Below the pieces are notes generated by a model. The model ran no database searches, was not told where the DNA came from, and worked only from the letters and a program-made list of their open reading frames with translations. Shown one piece after another: positions 14,742 through 23,156 of a stretch of 64,000 nucleotides of DNA. The stretch covers positions 310,001 to 374,000 of the forward strand of contig JBFWNG010000003.1 of NCBI GenBank assembly GCA_050251195.1, read 5' to 3'. Numbering within the stretch: the first letter of the stretch is position 1; every line of letters starts with the position of its first letter. This DNA comes from JBFWNG01 sp050251195 (GTDB lineage Bacteria; Bdellovibrionota_B; Oligoflexia; Oligoflexales; Oligoflexaceae). Made by a program: the position numbers and the translations under genes.

Positions 14742-15546
14742 ACGTCACCAAGCGCAAATGGGGTGGAAATATCTTCCGACGAGGCTCCACAAAGTGGGCT
14801 TCATTTTGATCCGCAAGAGAATGTGAAATACCGTTCCAAAGCCTTACTTTCTCTCCAAGGAGTGCTTCGCAAGCTTTTTCCGCTTCCTCTTTGAGGTCCT
14901 TGTCCGATAAACATAAGCTTTCGGCTAACGCGTGCATCAGGGAAAGGTTGTTGTCGCGACATCCGTCGCCGAGTCGCTCGAAATACTCGCTGCAAAATGG
15001 AAATCCATTTTTCCGCGTCATTTCGGCTAAGTCTTCGTAAAAATTTTCCGGCACGAATGGCTCAGCTTCAAAATAGAGCAGCGCCGCCTTGACGTGTGCG
15101 GGTTGACTGAGATTGTGAATTGTCTGGCCCAAGTAGCAGTTTACTTCGGAAGAAAAGTTCGCCAGCTTCGCAGCTTTTGCAAGCGGCATTCCTTTCTCTA
15201 TCAGATCAAAGAACGCGAATACGGATGACGTATCGCACTCCAAGTCCTGCATGGCGTCTAAGTACAACTCAAGATGACTCGCCAAATAACCGTCGCCCAG
15301 GTCTTCGACTTCTTCGCCGAGCATGATTTGACTGATAAGGCGCAAAGCGTTCTTGTACACACTTGAATTAAGAGGCAAAGCAACTCTTGCAATGTCTTGG
15401 TAGAGGCTCTTGATCAAGGAATTGTAGCTCCACATACATATCACGTGCCGCTCCATGAAATACTTCAACCCACGAACGTCGGCGATGGCGTGGTAGAGCT
15501 GATGTTTGCTCAGAATTTGATAGTACCTTTCTGTCAAAAATGACAT
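14740..15546 (-). CDS. DUF3050 family protein (heme-oxygenase-like fold)
   Basis: 268 residues matching DUF3050: the start YYQILSKHQLYHAIADV, then LKYFMERHVICMWSYNSLIKSL (about residues 27-48), the acidic segment LGDGYLASHLELYLDAM (about 82-98) and a C-terminal EKACEALLGEKVRLWNGI. Members are all-helical and predicted to have a heme-oxygenase-like fold, often with a metal site formed by His and Glu residues like those seen here (ERH, HLELY). Their biochemical activity is not established. A strong GGAGGAG site precedes the ATG, and a perfect TATAAT lies 58 bases upstream. The stop lies within the dispersed repeat. Confidence 0.85.
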   Translation of the reverse strand: MSFLTERYYQILSKHQLYHAIADVRGLKYFMERHVICMWSYNSLIKSLYQDIARVALPLNSSVYKNALRLISQIMLGEEVEDLGDGYLASHLELYLDAMQDLECDTSSVFAFFDLIEKGMPLAKAAKLANFSSEVNCYLGQTIHNLSQPAHVKAALLYFEAEPFVPENFYEDLAEMTRKNGFPFCSEYFERLGDGCRDNNLSLMHALAESLCLSDKDLKEEAEKACEALLGEKVRLWNGISHSLADQNEAHFVEPRRKIFPPHLRLVT

Positions 15547-15603
15547 AGGGCTCCTCCAAAAGGGATAAAAAAGTGTGGGATTATGAATTGAAGTGCTACT
15601 TTT

Positions 15604-15609
15604 ATTATA
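15604..15609 (-). promoter_or_regulatory. Putative -10 box of the DUF3050 gene
   Basis: Read on the minus strand, TATAAT lies 58 bases before the ATG at 15546. The -35 position reads TAGAAG with a 17-base spacer, a poor match. The site is in the 142-base gap between kynB and this gene and suggests independent transcription. Confidence 0.4.
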
Positions 15610-15688
15610 GAAGAAATTTGCTCAAACTTCTATTAGGCCGAGAACTGACTAAAATGGTTCCGTTTTTTTTGGGGTATTTATCTGTCGA

Positions 15689-16339
15689 TTAAACGAGCTT
15701 TCGAAGGATCGCGCGCACCGGACTTGCATCAAAGCCTTTAAGTTTGAGCGGCAAAGCAATAAGTTCGTAACTGCCCTCTGGAACGCGGGATAACACAAGA
15801 CCCTCGAGATTACGAATCTTGTATTTATAGAGCGCTTGGTGCGCCGGTAACTCCTTTGAGTCGAACGGATCAACGGAAGGAGTGTCAATGCCGATCAAAA
15901 CAACGCCGTTTTTTCCCATGTACTCAACAGCAGATTCTGAAAACGCTACAAAATCCGTGTTAAAAACTTCCGGATCGGGTTGCGACAAAGTTTGGAAGAG
16001 AATCCGTTTAAAACCAAGTTCAACCGCCTTCTTGCACGATTCCGCCGTTACGACGGGCTTGTCTTTGGTGGAGACAACGTAACAAGGTCCGAGATAGGGA
16101 TCCAGGCTTACCTCGTCAATGCTTGAACCATCCGCATGATAATGACTCGGTGCATCGGCGTGAGCTCCGAGATGTACTGTTGTGCGCATCGTGGATAAAT
16201 CGATGTTGCTTCCGGTAGAAATTCTTGTGATCCATTCGCGAGAGAAAGGAGTGTCACCCGGCCAAACCGCGATATCTTCGGAGATTGTCGGCGAAATGTC
16301 GTAGAGATTACTTTTTGAAGTATCCGGTTTCGTTTTCAG
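15689..16339 (-). CDS. kynB: Kynurenine formamidase / cyclase family, non-standard start
   Basis: KynB hydrolyses N-formylkynurenine to kynurenine. The metal site HLGAHADAPSHYHADG, LIGIDTPSVDP and the C-terminal ELIALPLKLKGFDASPVRAIL are diagnostic. An ATG at 16189 gives only 166 residues and cuts off the conserved N-terminus. In the same frame upstream the DNA still encodes LYDISPTISEDIAVWPGDTP, typical of KynB, but no ATG, GTG or TTG occurs before the in-frame stop near 16370. I give CTG 16339 as the likeliest start (216 residues, normal length), overlapping the upstream lipoprotein gene by 32 bases. A +1 shift at AAG-TAA of that gene or a base error would be alternatives. No kynA or kynU is present. 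Confidence 0.75.
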   Translation of the reverse strand: MKTKPDTSKSNLYDISPTISEDIAVWPGDTPFSREWITRISTGSNIDLSTMRTTVHLGAHADAPSHYHADGSSIDEVSLDPYLGPCYVVSTKDKPVVTAESCKKAVELGFKRILFQTLSQPDPEVFNTDFVAFSESAVEYMGKNGVVLIGIDTPSVDPFDSKELPAHQALYKYKIRNLEGLVLSRVPEGSYELIALPLKLKGFDASPVRAILRKLV

Positions 16340-16964
16340 TGTAGGTCGATCCCGCCAAAGTCGTTCGGATTACGGTTAAATCATTGTCGCTAGTCAGTGT
16401 CAAATCAAATCGAGCAACGTTGGTCCCCGCAGAACGCACCACATAGAGCGTGTTGCAAATGATTTTTGCTTCGAGTCTATAATTGGCTTCGTAGTGACCA
16501 GCTTGGCCGACCTTATCTGCTGTCTCAATAAAATTGCCCTTGCCGTTAAAAATATGAATTCCGGTCGGATTGATTTTACGAAGTTCGAGACCGCTGCCAA
16601 AATAGTAGTTCAAGAGTTGGCCTAGAGGCTTAGCTGCCGTGTATGTTCCGGCAAAGTCGTCAACAGTCCACGTCCGTTGTTTGCAATCAATGTTGCCGGT
16701 ATTCTCGCCGTCGGTGCCTTCACCGGTATTGGTTTGATTTGTTCCGTCGCCGGTGTTTTGGTTATTAGTCTGCCCGTTCGTGTTGGTGTTAGTGTTGTTG
16801 GTATTGTTGTTGATCCCACCGTTTTTTTGCTCCTCGGTGTCGGTATTGCTTGGTTTGTTATACTGTCCTGGCGAGCGATTGGACTTGCCAATATCCACGG
16901 GGCCTTTTTCAGCCTTGCAAGCGATCAAGGTCATAACTAACAGTAATCGCACATATAAGAGCAT
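16308..16964 (-). CDS. Putative lipoprotein with Asn/Thr/Gly-rich linker
   Basis: From ATG 16964 (GGGG ribosome site, 218 residues) the protein has the lipoprotein signal MLLYVRLLLVMTLIAC, with lipobox LIAC and Cys16 as the lipidated residue. Residues about 33-90 are a low-complexity linker of Asn, Thr, Gly and Asp (runs such as NNNTNNTNTNTNG), then a C-terminal domain of about 120 residues with a cysteine pair (CKQRTW and IICNTLYV) and a beta-rich pattern. No family was recognised. The open frame extends to 17252, but that region faces the divergent phytase-like gene and was rejected. kynB overlaps its 3-prime end. Confidence 0.65.
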   Translation of the reverse strand: MLLYVRLLLVMTLIACKAEKGPVDIGKSNRSPGQYNKPSNTDTEEQKNGGINNNTNNTNTNTNGQTNNQNTGDGTNQTNTGEGTDGENTGNIDCKQRTWTVDDFAGTYTAAKPLGQLLNYYFGSGLELRKINPTGIHIFNGKGNFIETADKVGQAGHYEANYRLEAKIICNTLYVVRSAGTNVARFDLTLTSDNDLTVIRTTLAGSTYTENETGYFKK

Positions 16965-17049
16965 TAATTTACCCCTAAGCAAAAACGTTGGGCCTGGTGT
17001 TTCTGGGTGCGCTGTTGTAAGATTTCCCCATCTACAGCTGGATACCGTT

Positions 17050-18123
17050 ATGTTCAAGCCTCGAATTTCTCTGATCTTTTTTCTTAGTCTTAAGAGCTCA
17101 GTTCTCTTATCGGCTCCATCCCTGGAGTTCATAAATGAAATTTCGATCCCTTCGGGCACGTTATTCGAAAAAACCGAGGTCGGGGGCCTTTCTGGCCTCT
17201 TTTTTGATCCGGCGTCAAGCAGCTTCGTCGCCGTCAGCGATGACAGGAGCATGAAAGCTCCAGCCCGGTTCTACACGTTTAAAGTGACGCAACAGGGCAA
17301 TAAATTTAACGTTGCGCCGAGCAAGGTGACAGTTTTTCGCGATGCCTCCGGCAAAACATTTCCCGAACGCACCACCGATTTTGAGAGCATCACCGTTCTA
17401 CAAAACAAACAAATGATCGTCGTCTCCGAAGGCGACGTGCGCTTACGACTAGATCCTGAAATACTTCTTTTTAGTCCCGACGGCAAACTCTTGCAGAAAC
17501 TCGACATACCCTCGGAGATGAAACCAACATTTCGAGGCGTTCTCCAAACTTCCGGAGCACAAAACAACATCGCGCTTGAAAGCGTCTCGGCACTCCCACT
17601 CCCTAACTCCAACACCTTTATAACTGCGACAGAAAACAACCTGGCCCAAGATCCGAGCGATCTTGTTCGTCTGTGGCGATTCAAGTTGCCGACTAGTGGC
17701 ACCACGCCTGTCATAGAGAGTGAAAACATCTACGAGCTTGATACCCAGTACACTACCTTTAGCGGTTTGGTCGAACTCGTGGCTGAAACGGACAAGACCT
17801 TTTATTCTCTAGAAAGAGCGTACATCCCTGTTGCCAACAAAAATGTCATAAAAGTTTTCTATAACGAAATTCCCAGTGACGCCTCGGATGTGAAAGGGAC
17901 GCCGACCATCGAGAAATCGCAAAAACTCAAGGCTATTCGCAAATCGCAAATCCTTGATTTCGAAGAACTTCTTACGAAGAAACTGGTAAAGCGTCTCGAC
18001 AACTTCGAAGGCATGGCATTCGGCCCCATGATCGACAAGGACCAAACGCTTGTGGTAATAAGCGACAACAACTTCAGCGGCACTCAACAGACTCTCTTCT
18101 TCTTCTTCAGAATTAAGAAATGA
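17050..18123 (+). CDS. Esterase-like activity of phytase family protein, secreted
   Basis: 357 residues from ATG 17050, with signal peptide MFKPRISLIFFLSLKSSVLL. The mature protein has the beta-propeller-like pattern of the phytase-like family PF13449: GGLSGLFFDP, FVAVSDD, TTDFESITVL, FRGVLQTS, IALESVSALP and a final NFEGMAFGPMI segment. Family members are exported and their substrate is poorly defined; phosphate or ester hydrolysis is inferred from distant similarity. The frame is open back to 16753 but that part is antisense to the lipoprotein gene. It overlaps the small downstream gene (ATGA). Confidence 0.75.
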   Translation: MFKPRISLIFFLSLKSSVLLSAPSLEFINEISIPSGTLFEKTEVGGLSGLFFDPASSSFVAVSDDRSMKAPARFYTFKVTQQGNKFNVAPSKVTVFRDASGKTFPERTTDFESITVLQNKQMIVVSEGDVRLRLDPEILLFSPDGKLLQKLDIPSEMKPTFRGVLQTSGAQNNIALESVSALPLPNSNTFITATENNLAQDPSDLVRLWRFKLPTSGTTPVIESENIYELDTQYTTFSGLVELVAETDKTFYSLERAYIPVANKNVIKVFYNEIPSDASDVKGTPTIEKSQKLKAIRKSQILDFEELLTKKLVKRLDNFEGMAFGPMIDKDQTLVVISDNNFSGTQQTLFFFFRIKK

Positions 18124-18308
18124 TGAACCTAGACCAATCAGCAAAACTGAAGCACGATCTTCGCAGTGCGATACGCACTATGGAGCAAGCTGTAAAAATC
18201 CTAGGTGAGGACACCGTCGATCCCGAGTTGAAAGCAGCCTTGGTGGGTTCGCTGGAATTGGCGATCAAGAATTTGGAAGCGAATTATAAAAGGCTCGCTG
18301 AGCCGTAA
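18120..18308 (+). CDS. Small helical protein of unknown function
   Basis: 62 residues, starting at the ATG that overlaps the stop of the phytase-like gene (or at the second ATG, 18123). The sequence is predicted to be two or three amphipathic helices with no signal peptide or membrane segment (SAIRTMEQAVKILGED, then LVGSLELAIKNLEANYKRL). No family was recognised. The tight overlap and the hairpin with T-run just after its stop support a real gene. Confidence 0.55.
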   Translation: MMNLDQSAKLKHDLRSAIRTMEQAVKILGEDTVDPELKAALVGSLELAIKNLEANYKRLAEP

Positions 18309-18311
18309 TCA

Positions 18312-18337
18312 GAGAGCCCATAATCTGAGCTCTCCTT
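18312..18337 (+). terminator. Probable intrinsic terminator
   Basis: GAGAGC and GCTCTC form a 6-bp stem around an 11-base loop, followed by CTTTT, just after the stop of the small gene at 18308. It lies between convergent genes. Confidence 0.5.
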
Positions 18338-18347
18338 TTAAGATTAG

Positions 18348-20378
18348 CTATAAAATTTGGGCAAGATAGGCATTCTCTAATTTTAGTGTCGCATCGGGAA
18401 CCTCGTTCATCCAATACACCAGTTTTTCCTTCATATGCGCCGCTAAGCTTGCTCCATAGGGATTGTCTTTCCATGTTGCCAAGCCTTTTACGATCGATTC
18501 ACGCACCGCATACCCGTCTTTGCCTCCTGAATTCCTAGCGACCCAGTCCATGAATCTTGAAGATACGGCGAAGTTCTCAACCAAATACCGTTCGTTGTGA
18601 ATGCCAAGAAATCTCTGCGTGAAGACGCTGTTGGTGAGAAATTCCACCACTCCCCAGAGTTCCGTACGCTTGCCCTCCGGCAACGAGGCCACGTCAGTCG
18701 AGGCAACGAGGTCAAAAAACTTGAGCACGCGAAAGGAGTGCTCGGCGTTGTAAAACGGAGCGTCATCCGCTCTGAGATAAGGCATAATCATGATCAGATC
18801 GATAAAGCTCGCATCCTGATCGCTGCCGACGTCTTCACCCAGAGTTCTCTTTAGGGCGACTTCTGCTCGCGGAAAGTGATAATCAAAATGATCCTCCGCC
18901 ACTCGATCGAATCTCTGACACTCCGGATCGAGTGCGGGTAGAAACATGAAAAATCCAGCCGATTCATCGGAGCAAAAGGGAAGCTGCCTTGACGGCTCGA
19001 CGTCAAAATATCCCCACTGGATCGCTTCGAGATCATATGGGCCGATTTCCTGCTTCGCGAGGTCGCCGTATTCCATGATCGAGGAACCTCCCGGGAACTC
19101 TGGGTTGGCGTAGAGGCTTCCTTTAAAGTTGTGGCGAAGTCCCAACGTGTGACCGACTTCATGAGAAACCACGTGTTCGACGGTTTCTCCGTCAACGCCG
19201 CCTTCGAAGCGATTGTTGTGAAAATCACACGATGTGCCAGTCAGAAGACTCCCGTATTTATAAACGACCTTAGACTTTGGCGGCGTTATGTTCTCGCCGT
19301 CTTTACGGGCCGTATGACTCCCCGCGGCAGGTCCCGTAATGTGAATCGTCGCCTTAAATATCTCCCCAGTCTCAAGATTGTAGGCATCGTCCGCAACTCC
19401 GGAAAGGTCGTCTGGATTCTGGGAAACCGTGTAAATAAGAACGTTTTTAAGCGGCGAATCCAGTTCTTCCCCCTCCTCGGCCAACCGCACAGACAGACGA
19501 AGATCCTGCGGTAAATGTTGCTGCCAAGCCAAAATACCAGTTTTCACTTGTTCGAATCGTTCGGTAGGAACGGAGCGGTTAACAATCCATTCGATAGAGG
19601 CATTGCGTCCCCAACGATTCGCTTTAAGATCTTTTGGATTGAACTCCTCACTGCGCGGATCATAGAGCATTTGATCTTCAATGGTTTCTCCATTGACGAA
19701 GTAGCCTACCTCTTTGATCGCTGACTTAGGAACAAATCCCGGGTGAGAAGGATCCTTAATTAAATATATTGCAAACGTATCGGTAGCCTCCTTGTAAGTA
19801 CTTCCAACCTCCGTTGACTGACGATAGGCGTAATTGATCGTCTCGTGAAACCATATGCCTTTGCCTTCTTCATCCCTGAAATCATGAAAGAATCGATCGA
19901 GCACGTGACTCTCTGCAACTTGCTGTTGGATGCCGGTATCAAACATGATTTGAAAATCGTTGCCGTGCGGCAAAACATAGATAGCTTCACTGTCTTCCTG
20001 CGCAATCTCCCATCTCGCCAAAGGACGAAGTGAAGGATTTCCCTCTGAACTGAATCCTGCCGGCAGAACTAACAGGTTGTTGCCTCGCACAGCCAGCTGC
20101 ACCTTACGACTTGGGGTTTGCGCCTGCCCCAGCTGACAGTTGTCGCCAGCGCTGCACAATATCCCGAACTGATATACTTCGCCGAGAGCCTGCTTGCTTA
20201 TTTTAAAAACAAATTCACGGCGATCCCACCTCGCCCAGCCTGGTGCTTTACTCTGATACAAAGCATTTCGACTCAGCATATCCGAACGTTTCGCCACGTA
20301 AACTGGCGAGAAATCCGCATCCGCCAGACAGATCTCACTGAAACCTAAAATAACCAAGAGTGCCAAAATGTATTTCAT
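18348..20378 (-). CDS. Secreted EcxA-like zinc metalloprotease
   Basis: 676 residues with signal peptide MKYILALLVILGFSEICLA. The zincin site is HEVGHTLGLRHNF (about residues 402-414), with three histidine ligands and the catalytic Glu, followed by a Met-turn SSIMEYGD. This arrangement is characteristic of the large zinc-dependent metalloproteases related to EcxA (DUF4953/DUF5117-type). The roughly 400 residues ahead of the site are probably a pro- or substrate-binding region; the C-terminal 240 are helical. It is the largest of three zincins in 6 kb and sits downstream of a small secreted protein and a TIGR02147 gene on the same strand. Export implies extracellular or periplasmic proteolysis. 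Confidence 0.85.
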   Translation of the reverse strand: MKYILALLVILGFSEICLADADFSPVYVAKRSDMLSRNALYQSKAPGWARWDRREFVFKISKQALGEVYQFGILCSAGDNCQLGQAQTPSRKVQLAVRGNNLLVLPAGFSSEGNPSLRPLARWEIAQEDSEAIYVLPHGNDFQIMFDTGIQQQVAESHVLDRFFHDFRDEEGKGIWFHETINYAYRQSTEVGSTYKEATDTFAIYLIKDPSHPGFVPKSAIKEVGYFVNGETIEDQMLYDPRSEEFNPKDLKANRWGRNASIEWIVNRSVPTERFEQVKTGILAWQQHLPQDLRLSVRLAEEGEELDSPLKNVLIYTVSQNPDDLSGVADDAYNLETGEIFKATIHITGPAAGSHTARKDGENITPPKSKVVYKYGSLLTGTSCDFHNNRFEGGVDGETVEHVVSHEVGHTLGLRHNFKGSLYANPEFPGGSSIMEYGDLAKQEIGPYDLEAIQWGYFDVEPSRQLPFCSDESAGFFMFLPALDPECQRFDRVAEDHFDYHFPRAEVALKRTLGEDVGSDQDASFIDLIMIMPYLRADDAPFYNAEHSFRVLKFFDLVASTDVASLPEGKRTELWGVVEFLTNSVFTQRFLGIHNERYLVENFAVSSRFMDWVARNSGGKDGYAVRESIVKGLATWKDNPYGASLAAHMKEKLVYWMNEVPDATLKLENAYLAQIL

Positions 20379-20418
20379 AGGGAATTCCCTTCAAGTTGAT
20401 GGTTACACAATCCCAGTT

Positions 20419-20715
20419 CTACTTCTTGATACAGGTTGCGATGAGGCCGGACTGAGGGACAACGTTCCATTGCAAGGTCGAGATGTCGCAAAGAACTTGG
20501 TATAACTGTACGGTCGAGTAGGATTCAGAAAGATCTTCTCTTTCGGACCGAGCTCCCCCTGTGTACCAACTTACGCTCTGATCACGTCCTGCAAAGATCT
20601 CGATCATGAGGCCTTCTGGAATTTGATTTTTGAGTTCGTCCAGGGTTACTGCCTGAGCAAAGGTTGAAAAGCCAAGGAAAGCCAGTGTCAAAAAAGTTCT
20701 TCGAATAAATGTCAT
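20419..20715 (-). CDS. Small secreted protein of unknown function
   Basis: 98 residues with signal peptide MTFIRRTFLTLAFLGFSTFAQA and GGAG 7 bases before the ATG. The mature 76 residues contain two cysteines (VLCDIS and ATCIKK) that may form a disulfide. No family was recognised. It lies 40 bases before the large zinc protease gene on the same strand, so it could be a partner, chaperone or inhibitor of that protease; this is inference from position only. Confidence 0.65.
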   Translation of the reverse strand: MTFIRRTFLTLAFLGFSTFAQAVTLDELKNQIPEGLMIEIFAGRDQSVSWYTGGARSEREDLSESYSTVQLYQVLCDISTLQWNVVPQSGLIATCIKK

Positions 20716-20820
20716 AGTTGTCTCCGTTGTTATGTGTGAAAAAATCTACAAGCTTCATAACGGAGTTTATGAGGAGTGTGGGGACACGTAAATTTAAAGG
20801 TTGGCAACAAATGAAGAGAA

Positions 20821-20837
20821 GTTAACAAGTTTTTAAC
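20821..20837. promoter_or_regulatory. GTTAAC-N5-TTTAAC repeat, possible operator
   Basis: GTTAAC, five bases and TTTAAC lie between the TIGR02147 gene ending at 20844 and the small secreted protein starting at 20715, 106 bases before that start. It matches the element at 211-227 in sequence and spacing. Function is inferred. Confidence 0.3.
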
Positions 20838-20843
20838 AATGGA

Positions 20844-21665
20844 TCACTTTGTCCAATTGAACAGATCAAAATGTATCTGAAATGTCTTTTCCTTCTCGGC
20901 GTTTAGGACAAGGTCTCTTGTGGTGTTGAGGAACGCCAAAAAATTGCTTTTAATCTGCATCCGAGCTTCCTCAGTCGCCGTGAAGGTGGCCGAAAAACTA
21001 TAGAGATCGTCCTTCGAGAGCTTGTGGAAATGACCGAGGGCAAGCAGTCTGAGCCGATCACGCCACGAGGTATAGGCCGGGGATTCCGCGGGAAGGTGCA
21101 TATCAAATTTCTTGACGATAATGCGTTCTCCGTCCCATTCGATAAGACCAAAACGCACGAGGCGGGATATGTAGTGCATAAAGATTTCATAGGGTATACC
21201 GAGCTCGGTCGACAAAAGCTTGGGCGTCCATTGATATTTTGGAATGGAAAGGCACATATGCAGGACTTGGTTCAACGGATCCACGAAATACTCCTGCAGC
21301 AAACTTTGCTCGGGAGTTACGACGTCGATCGGGATGTTCTTGTCTGTTTGCAGGTTCTGATTTTGGATCTGCCGGATTTTTTGCTTAAGGACCTTCTTTC
21401 GCCGATCCAGCGCACATCGTTCGAGTTCTAGGAGCAGCTGTATGTAATCAGCCTGGCTCGTCGAAAGGTCCAGATAGTCGCATACAAGAAAAAGCTGATC
21501 TGAGCTGAGGTTGGCTTTTTCCTTAAAGACGCGGGAAAGGTAGGACTTGGCGATCTTGGTTTGATCGGCCATTTGCTGGAGACTAGCCTTCTTATCGACT
21601 TTTTTCCGATCCGCGAGCAATACCTCGAGAATCTTCCGGTAGTCGGTTTTTGCATAGATACTCAT
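20844..21665 (-). CDS. TIGR02147-family regulator (copy 2)
   Basis: 273 residues. The N-terminus carries the DYRKILEVLLADRKK signature (residues 8-22) and a clear Xre-like helix-turn-helix (LQQMADQTKIAKSYLSRVFK, about 29-48). The C-terminal domain shows a winged-helix-like stretch (LLSTELGIPYEIFMHYISRLVRFGLI). This is the TIGR02147/DUF4423 plan. It is divergent from the secreted protease at 21813 across 147 bases and precedes a small secreted protein and a large zinc protease on its own strand, so it may control one or both sides. Confidence 0.85.
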   Translation of the reverse strand: MSIYAKTDYRKILEVLLADRKKVDKKASLQQMADQTKIAKSYLSRVFKEKANLSSDQLFLVCDYLDLSTSQADYIQLLLELERCALDRRKKVLKQKIRQIQNQNLQTDKNIPIDVVTPEQSLLQEYFVDPLNQVLHMCLSIPKYQWTPKLLSTELGIPYEIFMHYISRLVRFGLIEWDGERIIVKKFDMHLPAESPAYTSWRDRLRLLALGHFHKLSKDDLYSFSATFTATEEARMQIKSNFLAFLNTTRDLVLNAEKEKTFQIHFDLFNWTK

Positions 21666-21743
21666 AGGTTATGTCCAGTAGTTAAGGGCCTCTTATGTAC
21701 CATGAAAAGAAGTAAAAGTATTCCCATTTTGAGATAATTAATA

Positions 21744-21749
21744 TATAAT
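21744..21749 (+). promoter_or_regulatory. Putative -10 box of the secreted protease gene
   Basis: A perfect TATAAT lies 64 bases before the ATG at 21813 in the divergent region shared with the TIGR02147 gene. The -35 hexamer is not convincing (TTCCCA with a 17-base spacer), which would fit a promoter needing an activator. Confidence 0.4.
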
Positions 21750-21812
21750 GCGCCTGTTTTCATTAAAAACGCGTCTTTTTAAGAAATTTCATAATATTAT
21801 TAAGGAAACGAC

Positions 21813-23054
21813 ATGCTGCACCACTTTTCACGAATATTGGTTCTGTGCATGGCTCTTTGCGCCCAAGCGGTTAGCGCCAACTGGGTGAGCGGCGGGGGCG
21901 TTCTTGAACGCACCCAAAACAATCCTTGGTTCATGGGCAACGTCTCTGATGTCACGTATTGCATCTACGTCAACGAGAGCAAGACGTCGCTTTCGAAGGA
22001 GCATATTCGAAAAGTTATGACCCGGGCATTTGGCTACTGGAAAAATGAGTTTAAATACGCGATGGCCTTTGACTGGCGGAACGTCTTTGACGCTGAAGCT
22101 CTTCGCTTTTTACAAGTGGGCCGTCAGAACTTTGTCGAACAATCCTGCGCATCAAGTCTGGAAGAATCACTCGCTCAAAACGACATTGTTTTTCAATTCG
22201 GGGCTTTGACTGTGAAACAGGCGGAATATTTACAAGATCAAAACCGCTTCGTCGGAATTGCCGTTCGCACCGATTATGACCGTAAAACAATGAGGGGTAA
22301 GGGTTTTGTTTACTTCGCCGGCGACAAAGGCAACGAGCGACTGAAAGAAGGATCGTGGTCAATGAACGACGGCGCACCGTTGTACCATGTGATGGCCCAT
22401 GAACTGGGTCACGTATACGGGATCCCCCACACTGGCGGCGTGGAATTTCAAATTATGGGCGAGCAGTATCCGGCTCTGGTTATGGACAAGGGAATGATCG
22501 AAAGCGTGACTTATGAATTTACGCCGCGTCTGTTTTCATACCCGAATCGTTGGAATGATACCGACGAAGGCTTCTTCTGCGTCAAGCCGGACGACCAAGC
22601 TCAAAGACAGACGTTTGATCGCTTCAAGAGCTACTTCAGTGTTCCGGACATCGCCGATTGTATCGATGTGTCGATCGACCTTACGAAAATGCAGGTTCGA
22701 TATAAGAACGAAGCTGAATCTACCGATGTGCGCTTGGCGGGTACCATGATCGTCGACCCGCTACCACAGTGGATTCAAAACAATCCTGAAGCGCTCGTAA
22801 CTCTCAACCTTCCCGAGGAACAAACCTTAGTCTCCGAGGAGGCGATGCCAGTCTTTATTAAAGCGACGAGAGTCATACCTCTCTTGATGAAAACAAAACA
22901 TCGACTGTCAGGGACCTATCACCCCGAGAGCGGCGGCCTCGATAGACATATCACCGTCACAGCGGAAGGAAACGGCGGCTATCTCGAGATTGGCGGGGTA
23001 TTCGAAGATAAATATCTTATTAACCTCTATGGGCAGTTGAGCGGACTTTTGTAA
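21813..23054 (+). CDS. Secreted matrixin-like zinc metalloprotease (paralog A)
   Basis: 413 residues with signal peptide MLHHFSRILVLCMALCAQAVSA, then SGGG and the segment NNPWFMGNVSDVTYCI. The zinc site HELGHVYGIPH (about residues 196-206) fits the HExxHxxGxxH pattern of metzincins, with a possible Met-turn in FQIMGE. The roughly 180-residue C-terminal part is beta-rich and unassigned. The protein at 23157-24377 is a paralog: same signal/SGGG/NNPW start, same spacing to the zinc motif (near residue 196) and similar length. AAGGA precedes the ATG. It is divergent from TIGR02147 copy 2. Confidence 0.8.
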   Translation: MLHHFSRILVLCMALCAQAVSANWVSGGGVLERTQNNPWFMGNVSDVTYCIYVNESKTSLSKEHIRKVMTRAFGYWKNEFKYAMAFDWRNVFDAEALRFLQVGRQNFVEQSCASSLEESLAQNDIVFQFGALTVKQAEYLQDQNRFVGIAVRTDYDRKTMRGKGFVYFAGDKGNERLKEGSWSMNDGAPLYHVMAHELGHVYGIPHTGGVEFQIMGEQYPALVMDKGMIESVTYEFTPRLFSYPNRWNDTDEGFFCVKPDDQAQRQTFDRFKSYFSVPDIADCIDVSIDLTKMQVRYKNEAESTDVRLAGTMIVDPLPQWIQNNPEALVTLNLPEEQTLVSEEAMPVFIKATRVIPLLMKTKHRLSGTYHPESGGLDRHITVTAEGNGGYLEIGGVFEDKYLINLYGQLSGLL

Positions 23055-23111
23055 ATGATCAAGGTTGTCTCTATCCGACACGCATAATAGCCATTATGAA
23101 CAGCAAAAAGA

Positions 23112-23137
23112 AAAAGCCCGATGAACCTCGGGCTTTT
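23112..23137. terminator. Bidirectional intrinsic terminator
   Basis: AAAAGCCCGA, a TGAACC loop and TCGGGCTTTT form a 10-bp stem with A- and T-runs on both sides, exactly between the convergent protease genes ending at 23054 and 23157. Confidence 0.85.
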
Positions 23138-23156
23138 CTTTATTTAGGTTCAAGTT

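Noticed and set aside
16753..17049. N-terminal extension of the phytase-like protein
   Set aside because: It runs antisense to the lipoprotein linker and would bury the signal peptide.
16965..17252. N-terminal extension of the lipoprotein gene
   Set aside because: It is antisense to the phytase-like gene and places the lipobox signal in the middle of the chain.
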